Positions 52,200 through 61,522 of a stretch of 64,000 bases of DNA are shown piece by piece. Every line of letters begins with the position of its first letter. Position 1 is the stretch's first letter. Source of the stretch: an uncultured bacterium. Lineage in GTDB: Bacteria; Patescibacteriota; Saccharimonadia; Saccharimonadales; Saccharimonadaceae. Location: positions 1-64,000 of the forward strand of contig CAJBFN010000001.1 of assembly GCA_903952435.1 (NCBI GenBank), written 5' to 3'. Both the position numbers and the translations under genes were made by a program. Under the pieces are notes generated by a model. That model was given only the letters and a program-made list of their open reading frames with translations. It made no database searches and was not told where the DNA came from.

Positions 52200-53384
52200 A
52201 TGTCCGATTCATTAATACTTGTTGTAAATCCAGGCAGCGCTAGCCGAAAGTATGCTTTATTCGCTGATGGTCTAAAAAAAGCTAATGTCCATTTTGAATT
52301 TGTCGATGGCTCAGTTGTCGGTACGGTCGAGGCGGATGGTAAAAAGCAATCTGTTAAATATTATGATCAGACGCTTGAGAATGCCTGTAGTTATGTTTTG
52401 CCATTATTGCATCAATACCGAGTTATAGAGCCTTCGGAAAAATTGCAGGCAATTGGCGTGCGAGTTGTTGCGCCCAGTGATAATTTTGCCAAAGATATGA
52501 TCTTGGATGATAGTGTTATTGAAGAATTGAAAAGTTTACAGCAAAAAGCTCCAATTCACATAACAACTGTTTTGGCCGAAATTCAAAAACTAAAAGAAAG
52601 TTTTGCCGGTATCCCATTGATTGCAATTTCAGATAGTGCTTTTCATTCTACGAAACCAGTTTGGGCATCTCATTATGGTATAAGCACCGAACTGGCTGAA
52701 AAGTTTGGCATTAAGCGATATGGTTATCATGGTATTTCAGTCGGTTCGGTTGTCAGGCGCCTGGCCGAATCTAATAATCTAAAGCCAAAAACAATCGTTT
52801 GTCATATAGGTAGTGGCAGTAGTATTACTGCTCTTTTGGATGGTCATAGTATCGAGACAACTATGGGATATTCGCCACTTGAGGGTCTGATGATGTCAAC
52901 TCGCAGTGGTAGTATCGATGTTGCGGCGGCGCTGGCAATTATGCGCGAACTGAAACTTAGTGACATTGAATTAGAGCAATACTTAAATAAAAAAAGCGGT
53001 CTGTTGGGCGTAAGCGGTGGGTCGGATGATATTCGCCAATTATTAGTCGCTGAAGAACAAGGTGATAAAAACTCTAAATTAGCCTTGCAAATATTTGTTT
53101 ATAAAATTCAGCAGGCGATTGGCCAAATGGCAGCCAGTCTTGGCGGCGTGGATTGTTTAGTTTTTACGGCTACAATTAGTGAACGATCATTTGTGATTCG
53201 TGATCGAATATTAAAGAATTTAGGTTATTTAGGTTTTGAAATTGATAAAAATATTAACGAGAAAACATTCGAGCCAAAAGAAGTTGCTAATATTGCATCT
53301 CAAAACAGCAAGCCTGTCTTAGTAGCTGCTACTGATGAATCGGCCGAAATCGCTAGACGAACCGAAGAAAATATAAATCGATAA
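52200..53384 (+). CDS. ackA: Acetate kinase family protein, divergent
   Basis: 394 residues, normal length, with the acetate kinase order of motifs: VVNPGSASRKYAL, ISDSAFHSTKP (catalytic Asp kept), KRYGYHGIS, HIGSGSSIT, TTMGYSPLEGLMMSTRSGSID, KKSGLLGVSGGS and FTATISERS. Several positions differ from the textbook enzyme: RVVHGG reads RVVAPS, GNGS reads GSGS and GGIGENS reads ATISERS. It probably still makes ATP from acetyl-phosphate or a related acyl-phosphate, but substrate use may have changed. It sits between grpE and dnaK. Confidence 0.82.
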   Translation: MSDSLILVVNPGSASRKYALFADGLKKANVHFEFVDGSVVGTVEADGKKQSVKYYDQTLENACSYVLPLLHQYRVIEPSEKLQAIGVRVVAPSDNFAKDMILDDSVIEELKSLQQKAPIHITTVLAEIQKLKESFAGIPLIAISDSAFHSTKPVWASHYGISTELAEKFGIKRYGYHGISVGSVVRRLAESNNLKPKTIVCHIGSGSSITALLDGHSIETTMGYSPLEGLMMSTRSGSIDVAAALAIMRELKLSDIELEQYLNKKSGLLGVSGGSDDIRQLLVAEEQGDKNSKLALQIFVYKIQQAIGQMAASLGGVDCLVFTATISERSFVIRDRILKNLGYLGFEIDKNINEKTFEPKEVANIASQNSKPVLVAATDESAEIARRTEENINR

Positions 53385-53395
53385 AATAATCTTAA

Positions 53396-53434
53396 TTAGC
53401 ACTCTTGACATACGAGTGCTAGTTTATTTATAAT
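53396..53434 (+). promoter_or_regulatory. CIRCE operator and promoter of dnaK
   Basis: TTAGCACTC-N9-GAGTGCTAG at 53396-53422, TTGACA within the spacer (53405-53410) and TATAAT 18 bases on (53429-53434). Confidence 0.95.
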
Positions 53435-53459
53435 TTAGATATTGGCAATCTAGGCAATA

Positions 53460-53468
53460 GAGTGCTAA
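53460..53468 (+). promoter_or_regulatory. Extra CIRCE half-site in the dnaK leader
   Basis: GAGTGCTAA repeats the right arm of the operator 38 bases downstream. It could give HrcA a second contact, or be the remains of another operator. Confidence 0.5.
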
Positions 53469-53502
53469 AATTATAACTAGATTATTAAAAGGAGGAAATA
53501 TA

Positions 53503-55395
53503 ATGGGTAAAATTATTGGAATCGACCTTGGTACAACTAACAGCGCCGTGGCCTATATGGCCGCTGGTAAATCTGATGTTATCGCCAATGCCGAAGGTAA
53601 CCGCACCACTCCTAGTGTTGTGGCCATCAATAAAAATAAAGAGCGTCTAGTTGGGCAAGTTGCTCAGCGTCAACGCGTCACGAACGCTAAAAACACTATT
53701 TACGGTGTAAAGCGTTTAATCGGTCGCAAATTTAGCGATAGCGAAGTCCAAAAAGATTTGGATATTATGCCATACGAAATCGTCAAAAAAGGTGATGGCG
53801 TAGCAGTAAAGATGGGTGACAAAGATTATTCACCAGAAGAAGTGTCAGCGATGATCCTTTCGAAGCTTAAGGCTGACGCCGAGGCTTTCCTAGGCGAAAA
53901 AGTTACCGAAGCGGTCATTACTGTTCCGGCTTACTTTAATGATGCTCAGCGCCAAGCAACTAAGGATGCAGGTAAAATCGCAGGGTTAGAGGTAAAGCGA
54001 ATTATTAACGAGCCAACCGCGGCTGCACTTGCCTATGGCCTAGACAGTAAAAAAGAAGAAAAAATCGCCGTATTCGACCTTGGTGGCGGTACATTTGACG
54101 TTTCAATTTTGGAACTTGGCGATGGTGTGTTTGAGGTTAAATCAACTAACGGTGATACGCACCTTGGTGGCGAAGACTTTGACAACCGAATTGTTAACCA
54201 TTTCCTAGAAGTTTTCAAAAATAACGAAGGTGTTGACCTAAAGGGCGACAAAGCTGCAATGCAACGCCTAAAAGACGAGGCAGAAAAGGCTAAAAAAGAG
54301 CTTTCAACGACTAATGAAACCGAAATTAATCTGCCATTCCTAACGGCTGACGCTGACGGTCCAAAACATTTTGAATATAAATTAACTCGTGCCAAATTAG
54401 AGGAGCTAATCGCCGATTTGATTAATCGTTTAGCCGATCCAGTAAACAAGGCGCTTAAAGACGCTGGTCTAAAAGCTAGCGATATTGACGAAGTCGTTTT
54501 GGTCGGTGGTATGACCCGAATGCCAATTGTGGTTGAAAAAGTTAAAGAATTATTTGGCAAAGAACCTCTAAAAGGTGTCAACCCAGACGAAGTTGTTGCA
54601 TTAGGTGCTGCAATCCAGGGCGGTGTTTTGGCCGGTGACGTTAAGGACGTTTTATTACTAGACGTTACTCCGTTATCGCTTGGAATTGAAACGATGGGCG
54701 GTGTTGCGACGAAGTTGATTGAACGAAATACAACAGTTCCAACTAGTAAATCTGAAACATTCTCTACTGCCGCTGACAATCAGCCACAGGTCGAAATTCA
54801 TGTTACTCAGGGTGAACGAGAAATGGCCGCTGACAACAAATCTTTAGGCCGATTTAGCCTAGATGGAATTGCGCCTGCGCCTCGTGGCATCCCCCAAATT
54901 GAAGTTACTTTCAATATTGATGCCAATGGTATCTTGCATGTAACTGCTAAAGATAAGGGCACTGGCAAAGAGCAAAGTATTACAATCAGCAACAGTGGTA
55001 ATCTAAGCAAGGATGATATCGAAAAAGCTCAAAAAGAAGCTGAAATGCACGCAGATGAGGACAAGAAAAAACGCGAATTAATTGACGCGCGAAATCACCT
55101 TGAAAGTGCAATTTATCAGGCTGAAAAGATGCCAGATGAATTTAAAGACAAAATCAGTGATGAAGATAAAAAAGTTATAACTGACGCCGTTGAAGAGGCT
55201 AAAAAGCATCAATCTAGCGAAGACAAAGAAGAGCTAGAAGCAGCTGCCAAGGCGCTTGGCGATGCGATTATGCCAATTGGCAGCAAAATGTATCAAGCTG
55301 CAGCCGAAGAGTCTAAAAAATCTGAAGGTTCAGATGAAAAATCAGACAAAAAAGATGACGAGCCTGTCGAAGGCGAAGTTGTCGATGAAAAATAA
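53503..55395 (+). CDS. dnaK: Chaperone DnaK
   Basis: 630 residues with the normal Hsp70 layout: [51 protein letters not shown], the linker [14 protein letters not shown], a peptide-binding domain and an acidic Lys/Glu tail ending GEVVDEK. SD AAGGAGG lies eight bases before the ATG, unlike the leaderless hrcA. The leader is about 60 bases and carries the extra half-site. Confidence 0.98.
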   Translation: MGKIIGIDLGTTNSAVAYMAAGKSDVIANAEGNRTTPSVVAINKNKERLVGQVAQRQRVTNAKNTIYGVKRLIGRKFSDSEVQKDLDIMPYEIVKKGDGVAVKMGDKDYSPEEVSAMILSKLKADAEAFLGEKVTEAVITVPAYFNDAQRQATKDAGKIAGLEVKRIINEPTAAALAYGLDSKKEEKIAVFDLGGGTFDVSILELGDGVFEVKSTNGDTHLGGEDFDNRIVNHFLEVFKNNEGVDLKGDKAAMQRLKDEAEKAKKELSTTNETEINLPFLTADADGPKHFEYKLTRAKLEELIADLINRLADPVNKALKDAGLKASDIDEVVLVGGMTRMPIVVEKVKELFGKEPLKGVNPDEVVALGAAIQGGVLAGDVKDVLLLDVTPLSLGIETMGGVATKLIERNTTVPTSKSETFSTAADNQPQVEIHVTQGEREMAADNKSLGRFSLDGIAPAPRGIPQIEVTFNIDANGILHVTAKDKGTGKEQSITISNSGNLSKDDIEKAQKEAEMHADEDKKKRELIDARNHLESAIYQAEKMPDEFKDKISDEDKKVITDAVEEAKKHQSSEDKEELEAAAKALGDAIMPIGSKMYQAAAEESKKSEGSDEKSDKKDDEPVEGEVVDEK

Positions 55396-55416
55396 TTAGT
55401 TTCGTTAAAAAAGCTT

Positions 55417-55443
55417 AAGGGTCGCCCTGCGAGAGCGACCCTT
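55417..55443 (+). terminator. dnaK terminator
   Basis: AAGGGTCGC pairs with GCGACCCTT across nine bases; the T tract is short (TTTACTTATT). Confidence 0.75.
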
Positions 55444-55542
55444 TACTTATTGTCAAAAATATTATACTATCATGATATCAATTTGATTGACGCATATTAA
55501 AATTTTATATTCTCAATAATATTAAAAAGGGGTGGTGGAACA

Positions 55543-56196
55543 ATGAGTGTGCTTATTATTAGAATCGGTGGATATCTTAATAAGCTTGTAACTGATATCG
55601 CTGGAGATTGGTTAAATCTAATGGCCCAGTTCAAAAAAGATGGTTCAAAATTATCAAATCGGATTACTGAAGCGAGACTCATATCTTGCCCAATTCCGAT
55701 GATTATAATTTTGATTTGGCCATTTGATGTATTTACTCGTTGGGCAAGTTGTTGTTTGTTTTTAGTAATTGCAATAACGGATATCTTAGATGGATGGGTT
55801 GCTCGTGAGTATAATATGGTTACTGATCTTGGCAAGGCCTTAGATCCATGTGTTGATAAAGTGTTAGTGTTGATGATGCTAATACCTTTATGGACAATAT
55901 ATCCAACCATGCACTATTTAATGTTAATAACGTTCTTTAGTGAGCTAATGGTGTCATTCATGGTCTTTAGGGCTAAACATAATGGAGTAAAGGTCGCAGC
56001 TAGTGCGTTTGGGAAATTCAGAATGGTCGTGCAATGTATCGTTATAGTTCTACTGCTGATGCCAATATGGGCTAATAGTGATTGGTGTTATGTAGCTATG
56101 TTAGCATCAACTGTAGTGAGTCTATTATCATTGATATCTTACGGGGTAATTTTTTATCGAGAATATGTCGCAAATCAAATTGAAAGCCAGGATTAG
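55543..56196 (+). CDS. CDP-alcohol phosphatidyltransferase (PgsA-like)
   Basis: 217 residues, about six hydrophobic segments. The signature D-x2-D-G-x2-A-R-x8-G-x3-D-x3-D is complete in DILDGWVAREYNMVTDLGKA followed by LDPCVDK. Enzymes of this group make phosphatidylglycerol phosphate or related lipids from CDP-diacylglycerol. Which alcohol is used cannot be told. The stop codon lies in the loop of the terminator hairpin. SD AAAGGGG is upstream of the ATG. Confidence 0.88.
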   Translation: MSVLIIRIGGYLNKLVTDIAGDWLNLMAQFKKDGSKLSNRITEARLISCPIPMIIILIWPFDVFTRWASCCLFLVIAITDILDGWVAREYNMVTDLGKALDPCVDKVLVLMMLIPLWTIYPTMHYLMLITFFSELMVSFMVFRAKHNGVKVAASAFGKFRMVVQCIVIVLLLMPIWANSDWCYVAMLASTVVSLLSLISYGVIFYREYVANQIESQD

Positions 56197-56209
56197 TCCT
56201 GGCTTTTTC
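56183..56209 (+). terminator. Terminator containing the stop codon
   Basis: AAAGCCAGGA and TCCTGGCTTT pair across TTAG, and the TAG is the stop codon of the preceding gene; TTTC follows. Confidence 0.85.
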
Positions 56210-56221
56210 TATTAATATTTG

Positions 56222-56259
56222 TTAGCACTCTTGAAATACGAGTGCTAGTTTTATATAAT
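56222..56259 (+). promoter_or_regulatory. CIRCE operator and promoter of dnaJ
   Basis: TTAGCACTC-N9-GAGTGCTAG at 56222-56248, TTGAAA in the spacer (56231-56236) and TATAAT at 56254-56259, eight bases before the ATG. Confidence 0.95.
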
Positions 56260-56267
56260 ATTTACAG

Positions 56268-57326
56268 ATGAGTAAACGTGATTATTATGAGATTTTAGGT
56301 GTTTCCAAAAATGCCTCTGACGATGAAATTAAAAAGGCCTATCGTAAGGCTGCTGTTAAATATCATCCTGACAAAGAAGGTGGGGATGAATCTAAATTTA
56401 AAGAAGTGGGCGAGGCCTATGAGGTTTTAAAAGACAGCTCGAAACGACAGCGATATGATCAATTTGGTCATGCTGGAGTTGGCGGTAATAGTGGTGGCGG
56501 CAATCCATTTGGCGGGTTTAATGGACAAAATGTAAATTTTGATTTTGGCGATGGTGGATTTGGTGATATATTCAGCCAGTTTTTTGGTGGCGGTGGTGGC
56601 CGACAACGCGGTCCACAACGCGGCCGTGATGTTGAGGTCACTTTACAGTTATCTTTTGAAGAAGCGGTTTTTGGTGTTGAAGAAAAAATTGCGATTGATA
56701 TGGACGATGCTTGCTCGCATTGTCACGGTTCAACTGTCGAGCCGGGTTATGATTTAAAAACTTGTCCGACTTGTCATGGTGCAGGTCAAGTAAATAGAGT
56801 TATGAATACTATTTTTGGGCCGATTCAGCAAAATACGGCTTGTGAAGATTGTAGCGGCCGCGGTAAAGTTCCTGAAAAAATCTGTACTGTCTGTCGAGGC
56901 AAAGGTGTTCAGCGAGCCAAGCGAACCATAAAATTGAAAGTCCCAGCTGGTATTGATGATGGTGCAACAATTCGTCTGCACGAACATGGCGAGGCGATCG
57001 GCAACGGCCAAAAAGGCGATTTGTATGTCCATATTCAAGTTCGGGCTCATAAAAATTTTACGCGCGAAGGCGATATTATCTTGTCCGAACAGCATATAGG
57101 TATGGTTGAAGCGGCGCTTGGTACCGAGGTTGATGTTGTGACGGTTGATGGCAAGGTCCGTATGAAAGTTCCAGCTGGCACTCAGTCGGGCACTGATTTT
57201 AAACTATCAAATCGCGGCGTACCGCATATGAAAAGCGAAAAACGTGGCCCGCATATCGTCAGTATTATTGTTGATACTCCAACCCGCCTATCGCGCAAAC
57301 AACGGCAGATATTAGAAAATTTTTAG
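56268..57326 (+). CDS. dnaJ: Chaperone DnaJ
   Basis: 352 residues: J domain with HPD ([12 protein letters not shown]), Gly/Phe-rich region (56-120), four CxxCxGxG-type zinc repeats ([30 protein letters not shown]-like) and the C-terminal client domain. The first zinc repeat ends in S instead of G. It delivers clients to DnaK. No SD; mRNA nearly leaderless. Confidence 0.97.
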   Translation: MSKRDYYEILGVSKNASDDEIKKAYRKAAVKYHPDKEGGDESKFKEVGEAYEVLKDSSKRQRYDQFGHAGVGGNSGGGNPFGGFNGQNVNFDFGDGGFGDIFSQFFGGGGGRQRGPQRGRDVEVTLQLSFEEAVFGVEEKIAIDMDDACSHCHGSTVEPGYDLKTCPTCHGAGQVNRVMNTIFGPIQQNTACEDCSGRGKVPEKICTVCRGKGVQRAKRTIKLKVPAGIDDGATIRLHEHGEAIGNGQKGDLYVHIQVRAHKNFTREGDIILSEQHIGMVEAALGTEVDVVTVDGKVRMKVPAGTQSGTDFKLSNRGVPHMKSEKRGPHIVSIIVDTPTRLSRKQRQILENF

Positions 57327-57355
57327 CATAGTCTTAATGTTATAATTAAACAATA

Positions 57356-58732
57356 ATGATTTTTGGTGCTGAAAAAAATGAAAGGATTGAATCTCTGGAT
57401 TCTTTATATGACGAGTTGTTGGATATCGAACCAAAGCTGGTTACAAATTCTGTGCCTGAAAAGTCTAGTGGTATACAGCAAAAATCCGAATTTTTATCCG
57501 GTACAATAAGAAATCCTGATCATGTTTATGATAAATTAAATAATTATGATGAAGTTTTGGCTATCGAAAGATTTAAACAGATTAGGTCAAAAATATTAAA
57601 TAATCCAGGTATTAGTGAAAAACAACTGCCTGTTTATGAAGATTTTATAGATAATTATATTCAAAAAGCCAATCTGTTGGCGGCTGAGCGTGATTTTAAG
57701 AATTGTGAAGACCCAAACAAAAAGGCTAAAATAGCCGAAAAGTACATGGCTATTAATATTGAACTTTATGGTAGGCCTGAGGAGTTTACTTATCGATCAT
57801 TGCTAGAAGAGAAGCTCCAGGCTTTATATGAAAAGCCAATGGTTGGGGAGGCTCTAAGAGTAAGACATGAATTATTTAATATGACTAATTTTTGCTATTC
57901 AAAGGAATGGTCTCGTGATAGATTTAAACCTTCACAAGAGACTGTTGATTGGATGCATGATGTAGTTTTGGATTTGTATGGCGTTATGTTGTCGCATGTC
58001 CCAGATAAAAAAACATTTACGGTTATTGAGTTGAAGGTTATTTTTGAGGAGATAATCGAATCTGAGTTTGGTGAAGCTGCTGATGGTTGGCGCGTTGACA
58101 TAGAGAATGCCAAAGCTATAGATGTCAAGAATTCTGAAAAAAGAATCGTAATACCAGAAAATCGTGCTGACCTGTCTCAAGCTGAGGTTAAAAGATTGAT
58201 AGTCCATGAATTAGGCGTGCATCTTTTTCGTAGCATCACGGGCGAAGAGCTAGATTTGCGTCCATTAAGGAATGGTATAAATGATTATTATTCATCCGAA
58301 GAGGGGATAGCTAAAGCCTTAGAGCAAGGCTTGATGGGAAAATATAAAGAATCTGGTGTAGAACATTACATAACTGCAGGGTTGTCCTATTTCGATAAGA
58401 AAGACTTTAGGGATATTTTTGAAACTAAATGGAGGCTTGATGCTTTGTCAAAAGTTGATGAAATGGGCGAGCTTTCTGAAAATATGGTTAAAAAAGCCAA
58501 AGACAAAGCTTATAGTGAAACTATGAGGATATTGCGTGGCACTGATGAACTACCTTGGTTTAAGGATTTGGCTTATTACAATGGTGCTGCAAAAATATGG
58601 GAGTATTTTGAGTCTATAATCTATGATGATATAAAATTCACTTTTGTTTTAATGGGCAAAGCGGATCCTTCAAATCCAAAACATGAGCGCATAATGTATG
58701 AGGCTAAAAATAAGTTCGAGAGTGCTATTTAA
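57356..58732 (+). CDS. DUF1704 (QEGLA-motif) metallo-carboxypeptidase
   Basis: 458 residues. The metal site is H-E-x3-H in IVHELGVHLFRS, and the family's QEGLA element appears as EEGIAKALEQG about 50 residues later. DUF1704 includes the bacterial relatives of the tyrosine carboxypeptidase MATCAP, and bacterial members are found beside ATP-grasp glutamate ligases. Here the next genes are a RimB-like protease and RimK. It probably removes C-terminal residues such as ligated glutamates. TATAAT ends eight bases before the ATG. Confidence 0.85.
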   Translation: MIFGAEKNERIESLDSLYDELLDIEPKLVTNSVPEKSSGIQQKSEFLSGTIRNPDHVYDKLNNYDEVLAIERFKQIRSKILNNPGISEKQLPVYEDFIDNYIQKANLLAAERDFKNCEDPNKKAKIAEKYMAINIELYGRPEEFTYRSLLEEKLQALYEKPMVGEALRVRHELFNMTNFCYSKEWSRDRFKPSQETVDWMHDVVLDLYGVMLSHVPDKKTFTVIELKVIFEEIIESEFGEAADGWRVDIENAKAIDVKNSEKRIVIPENRADLSQAEVKRLIVHELGVHLFRSITGEELDLRPLRNGINDYYSSEEGIAKALEQGLMGKYKESGVEHYITAGLSYFDKKDFRDIFETKWRLDALSKVDEMGELSENMVKKAKDKAYSETMRILRGTDELPWFKDLAYYNGAAKIWEYFESIIYDDIKFTFVLMGKADPSNPKHERIMYEAKNKFESAI

Positions 58733-58790
58733 TATTGACCAAAACGTTAAAAAATGTTATTATACGTGCCGTTAAGCAAGCTAGAAAAAT

Positions 58791-59231
58791 ATGAATGAAT
58801 ATAAAGACATTTTTGGTATTTGTGAGCGAGTTAGTATGCCGGAATTTGGTATTTTTGATGTTGTCGCTAAGGTTGATACTGGTGCTTACTCTGGTGCCTT
58901 GCATTGCTCAAAAATTGAAGAAATTACTAATGAGAACGGTAAGAAGATTTTGCGCTTTACGCCTTCAGATAACCATGCCCAGGCTGTTGAATCTGGCAAG
59001 TTCGTTAGCTCGTACGTAAGAAGCTCTACTGGACATCGCGTAAAGCGCTATCTATTTGATGCAGATATTGTTATAAAGGGAATATCGTATAAAATACGAA
59101 TCGGTTTGTCAGATAGGTCTGATATGAATTATGAGATATTAATTGGCCGACGGTTCTTGGTTGAAAATAACATTTTAGTTGATTCTAGAATAAATCAGGA
59201 ATTAGATATAGATAAGGAGAAAAAATCATGA
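58791..59231 (+). CDS. RimB-like retropepsin-type protease
   Basis: 146 residues. The PF05618 ('ATP-dependent zinc protease') pattern starts with a VDTGAYSGALHC segment, where the DTGA triad is like that of retroviral aspartic proteases, and ends ILIGRRFLVENNILVD. RimB of this family removes the poly-glutamate tails made by RimK on ribosomal protein S6. It overlaps rimK by four bases. Confidence 0.88.
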   Translation: MNEYKDIFGICERVSMPEFGIFDVVAKVDTGAYSGALHCSKIEEITNENGKKILRFTPSDNHAQAVESGKFVSSYVRSSTGHRVKRYLFDADIVIKGISYKIRIGLSDRSDMNYEILIGRRFLVENNILVDSRINQELDIDKEKKS

Positions 59232-60139
59232 AAATAGCGATTTTATCAAATGGTCCAGGAAATTATTCGACAAAGCGTCTTAAGGAAGAGGCTATTTTGC
59301 GCGGCCATAAGGTTAAAGTCATTAAATATAAAGAATGTTACGCTTCTATCGAGCAAAATCATCCAACCGTTAGCTACCACGGTAAAGATTTGACTGAATT
59401 TGATGCTGTTATCCCTAGGATTGCTTCATATATGACAAAATATGGAACGGCTATTGTTAGACAACTAGAAATGCAAGGTGTATATACAGCTTCTAGTTCT
59501 ATAGCTATTACTAGATCTCGCGATAAGCTTCGTAGTATGCAATTATTAGCAAAATCTGGTATTGGGATACCAAAAACAGTCGTATCTCGTAATACTGCCG
59601 ATATCGACGACCTCTTAGAACAACTTGGCGGTATGCCTGTTATTATCAAGTTAGCTCGTGGTACTCATGGCAATGGTGTTGTTTTGGCTGAAACTAAAAA
59701 AGCTGCAAAGTCAGTTTTACAGGCATTTTATCTAACTAATGATGACGGCACGAACATTTTGTTGCAAGAATTTATTAAAGAGTCGGCTGGTACTGATATC
59801 CGTGCTTTTGTAGTTGGTAGTCGTGTTGTCGCTAGTATGAAACGTCAAAGTTTGGATGATGATTTTAGATCTAATCTACATAAAGGCGGCGAAGGTACGA
59901 TAATTAAATTAACTGATGAAGAAAAGAAGGTTGCCGTCAAGGCCGCTAAGGCTATGGGCTTGAATATTGCTGGTGTCGATATGATGCGTAGCGATCGTGG
60001 TCCGTTGATCCTGGAAGTTAACGCCAGTCCTGGATTTGGAATCGAAAAAGTTACTGGCCGAAACGTAGCTGGTGCAATAATCGAGTATGTTGAGCAAAAC
60101 GCCAAGCGCAACAACAAAAAAGACAAAGTCGGTGCTTAA
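59228..60139 (+). CDS. rimK: RimK-type ATP-grasp glutamate ligase
   Basis: 303 residues, the usual RimK length. ATP-grasp marks: RDKLRSMQLLAKSGIGIPKT, IIKLARGTHGNGVV, LQEFIKESAGTDIRAFVVG and LEVNASPGFGIE. It adds glutamates to a protein C-terminus or to a small molecule. S6 is the E. coli target; the target here is not shown by the sequence. SD AAGGAG precedes the ATG inside the rimB-like gene. Confidence 0.92.
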   Translation: MKIAILSNGPGNYSTKRLKEEAILRGHKVKVIKYKECYASIEQNHPTVSYHGKDLTEFDAVIPRIASYMTKYGTAIVRQLEMQGVYTASSSIAITRSRDKLRSMQLLAKSGIGIPKTVVSRNTADIDDLLEQLGGMPVIIKLARGTHGNGVVLAETKKAAKSVLQAFYLTNDDGTNILLQEFIKESAGTDIRAFVVGSRVVASMKRQSLDDDFRSNLHKGGEGTIIKLTDEEKKVAVKAAKAMGLNIAGVDMMRSDRGPLILEVNASPGFGIEKVTGRNVAGAIIEYVEQNAKRNNKKDKVGA

Positions 60140-60161
60140 ACATTAGTGTTATAATAGCTTT

Positions 60162-60644
60162 GTGGAAATTATAATAATTTGCATAATTATTGCTGCTGTC
60201 CTGTTTGTCGGGGCATTTATAACCAAGCGTCGATTTGGGTTATTGGGGTTGGCTTTGGCCGCTGGGTCGCTGCTAAGCGGCATCTGGGGTTATGATATAG
60301 TTTTGGCAGCTAATGGCTTTGGCATGCCCGCTACGCCATTGTCAACGGCGATTGTTATGGCAGTGATTGTTATGCTGCCTGCGGCTGTTTTATTGTTTCA
60401 CGGATATTCTTATAAAAACCAAATTGCAAGAGTTTTTGGTGCCGCAATGTTTACGATTTTGGCGTTGGCTTTTTTGATTGATCCACTGGGTCGTATATTA
60501 ATGCCAGTTGGCTTTGGCGCAGATGTTTATAGCTGGTTAGTTAATCATAAAACACTTATAATTGGCGCCGGTTTGATATTAGCGGTGCTAGATTTGTTTT
60601 TGACAAAGCCAGCGGGACTGAACGAAAAAAAATCAAAACATTGA
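60162..60644 (+). CDS. Small multi-pass membrane protein
   Basis: 160 residues from GTG 60162. About five hydrophobic segments, almost no loops. TATAAT (60150-60155) ends six bases before the GTG, so the mRNA should be leaderless with a GTG start. Unknown function. Confidence 0.65.
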   Translation: MEIIIICIIIAAVLFVGAFITKRRFGLLGLALAAGSLLSGIWGYDIVLAANGFGMPATPLSTAIVMAVIVMLPAAVLLFHGYSYKNQIARVFGAAMFTILALAFLIDPLGRILMPVGFGADVYSWLVNHKTLIIGAGLILAVLDLFLTKPAGLNEKKSKH

Positions 60645-60679
60645 CGAATTACCTCTATTAATGTATATTTGTCAGATAT

Positions 60680-60756
60680 GAGGCCGTAGCTCAGTTGGTT
60701 AGAGCACCTGCCTTTTAAGCAGGGTGTCGTGAGTTCAAGTCTCACCGGCCTCACCA
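60680..60756 (+). tRNA. tRNA-Lys (TTT)
   Basis: Acceptor GAGGCCG/CGGCCTC, anticodon loop CTTTTAA, T-arm GTGAG-TTCAAGT-CTCAC, A discriminator, encoded CCA. Confidence 0.97.
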
Positions 60757-60796
60757 AATAAAAATATCTATCCCTTGGGATGGATATTTTTATTTG
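60755..60796 (+). terminator. tRNA-Lys terminator
   Basis: CAAATAAAAATATC and its perfect complement GATATTTTTATTTG enclose a small inner hairpin. Confidence 0.85.
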
Positions 60797-60816
60797 ACGT
60801 GCCGTTGCGCATTGAA

Positions 60817-60855
60817 CTCACTATTATATTTTGCAAAGCAAAATATAATAGTGAG
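60817..60855. repeat. Perfect 18-bp hairpin
   Basis: CTCACTATTATATTTTGC and its exact complement are separated by AAA. The outer bases GCATT and AATGC can extend it. It lies between the tRNA-Lys terminator and a copy of the tRNA 3' end. No T tract on the plus strand. Confidence 0.8.
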
Positions 60856-60925
60856 GTCGCGTAATGCAGCGAAATAAAATGTGTTTACATATTTTATGAG
60901 CAAATGGAGAAGGCCGGAGGCCGAT

Positions 60926-60939
60926 AGTCTCACCGGCCT
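60926..60939 (+). repeat. Copy of the tRNA-Lys 3' end
   Basis: AGTCTCACCGGCCT repeats bases 60738-60751 of tRNA-Lys exactly. Just before it, AGGCCGG resembles the tRNA 5' end and pairs with CCGGCCT, so it may be a collapsed second tRNA copy or an integration scar. Confidence 0.6.
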
Positions 60940-60965
60940 AACCGATTTTATGCTAAGCTATAATC

Positions 60966-61460
60966 ATGAACAGATTTGTAATATTTATTGATGGCAATAT
61001 GAACGCCGGTAAATCGACAGTCGCAAAACTTTTAGCTAAACAAATTGATAGACCCGCAGTGGTCGAAATCGATGAGTTAAGACATTTTGTAAGTTGGATG
61101 GATGTTCGTGACACTATTCGTTTGAATTGGGAGAACGCCCTATTATTGGTTAAAAATTTCATCAAAAATGATTTTAACGTAATCGTTCCTTACCCAATAT
61201 CAATTGATAATTATAATTTTATAATTAGTCAGCTGGGTGATATCGACGCAAAGTTATATTTTGTTACTTTAAATCCTCCAACTAAAGTTTTGTTAAAAAA
61301 CCGAGGCACTAGAAGGTTGTCGGGCCGTGAAAAAATAAGAATAGGTGAGTTAGATCAAAATGGCATTGCAAAGCAAAAATATGGGATTATGATTGACAAT
61401 TCAAGACAAAAAATACAAGAAACCGTCGATGAAATATTAGAATATATCAAAACTAATTAA
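60966..61460 (+). CDS. Small P-loop kinase
   Basis: 164 residues. Walker A GNMNAGKST (10-18) near the N-terminus, EIDELRHF as a likely Walker B/substrate loop, and an Arg-rich lid (KNRGTRRLSGREKIR). This is the layout of small-molecule kinases of the AAA_33/adenylate-kinase-like type. The substrate is unknown. TATGCT at 60949-60954 is the likely -10; another TATAAT is only one base from the ATG. Confidence 0.75.
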   Translation: MNRFVIFIDGNMNAGKSTVAKLLAKQIDRPAVVEIDELRHFVSWMDVRDTIRLNWENALLLVKNFIKNDFNVIVPYPISIDNYNFIISQLGDIDAKLYFVTLNPPTKVLLKNRGTRRLSGREKIRIGELDQNGIAKQKYGIMIDNSRQKIQETVDEILEYIKTN

Positions 61461-61522
61461 AGATTGATTACTTGATTAAGATGTGTGGATAGGGTTAATC
61501 TATTTTTTGCTATACTAACTTC

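Noticed and set aside
54033-54779. Open frame of 248 codons on the minus strand within dnaK
   Set aside because: It lies wholly antisense to a perfect DnaK, has a low-complexity Ser/Thr/Pro composition and no start signals; it is a codon-bias shadow.
60959-60964. TATAAT one base before the ATG as promoter of the kinase gene
   Set aside because: Transcription would start inside the coding region and cut off the P-loop start; TATGCT ten bases upstream fits better.
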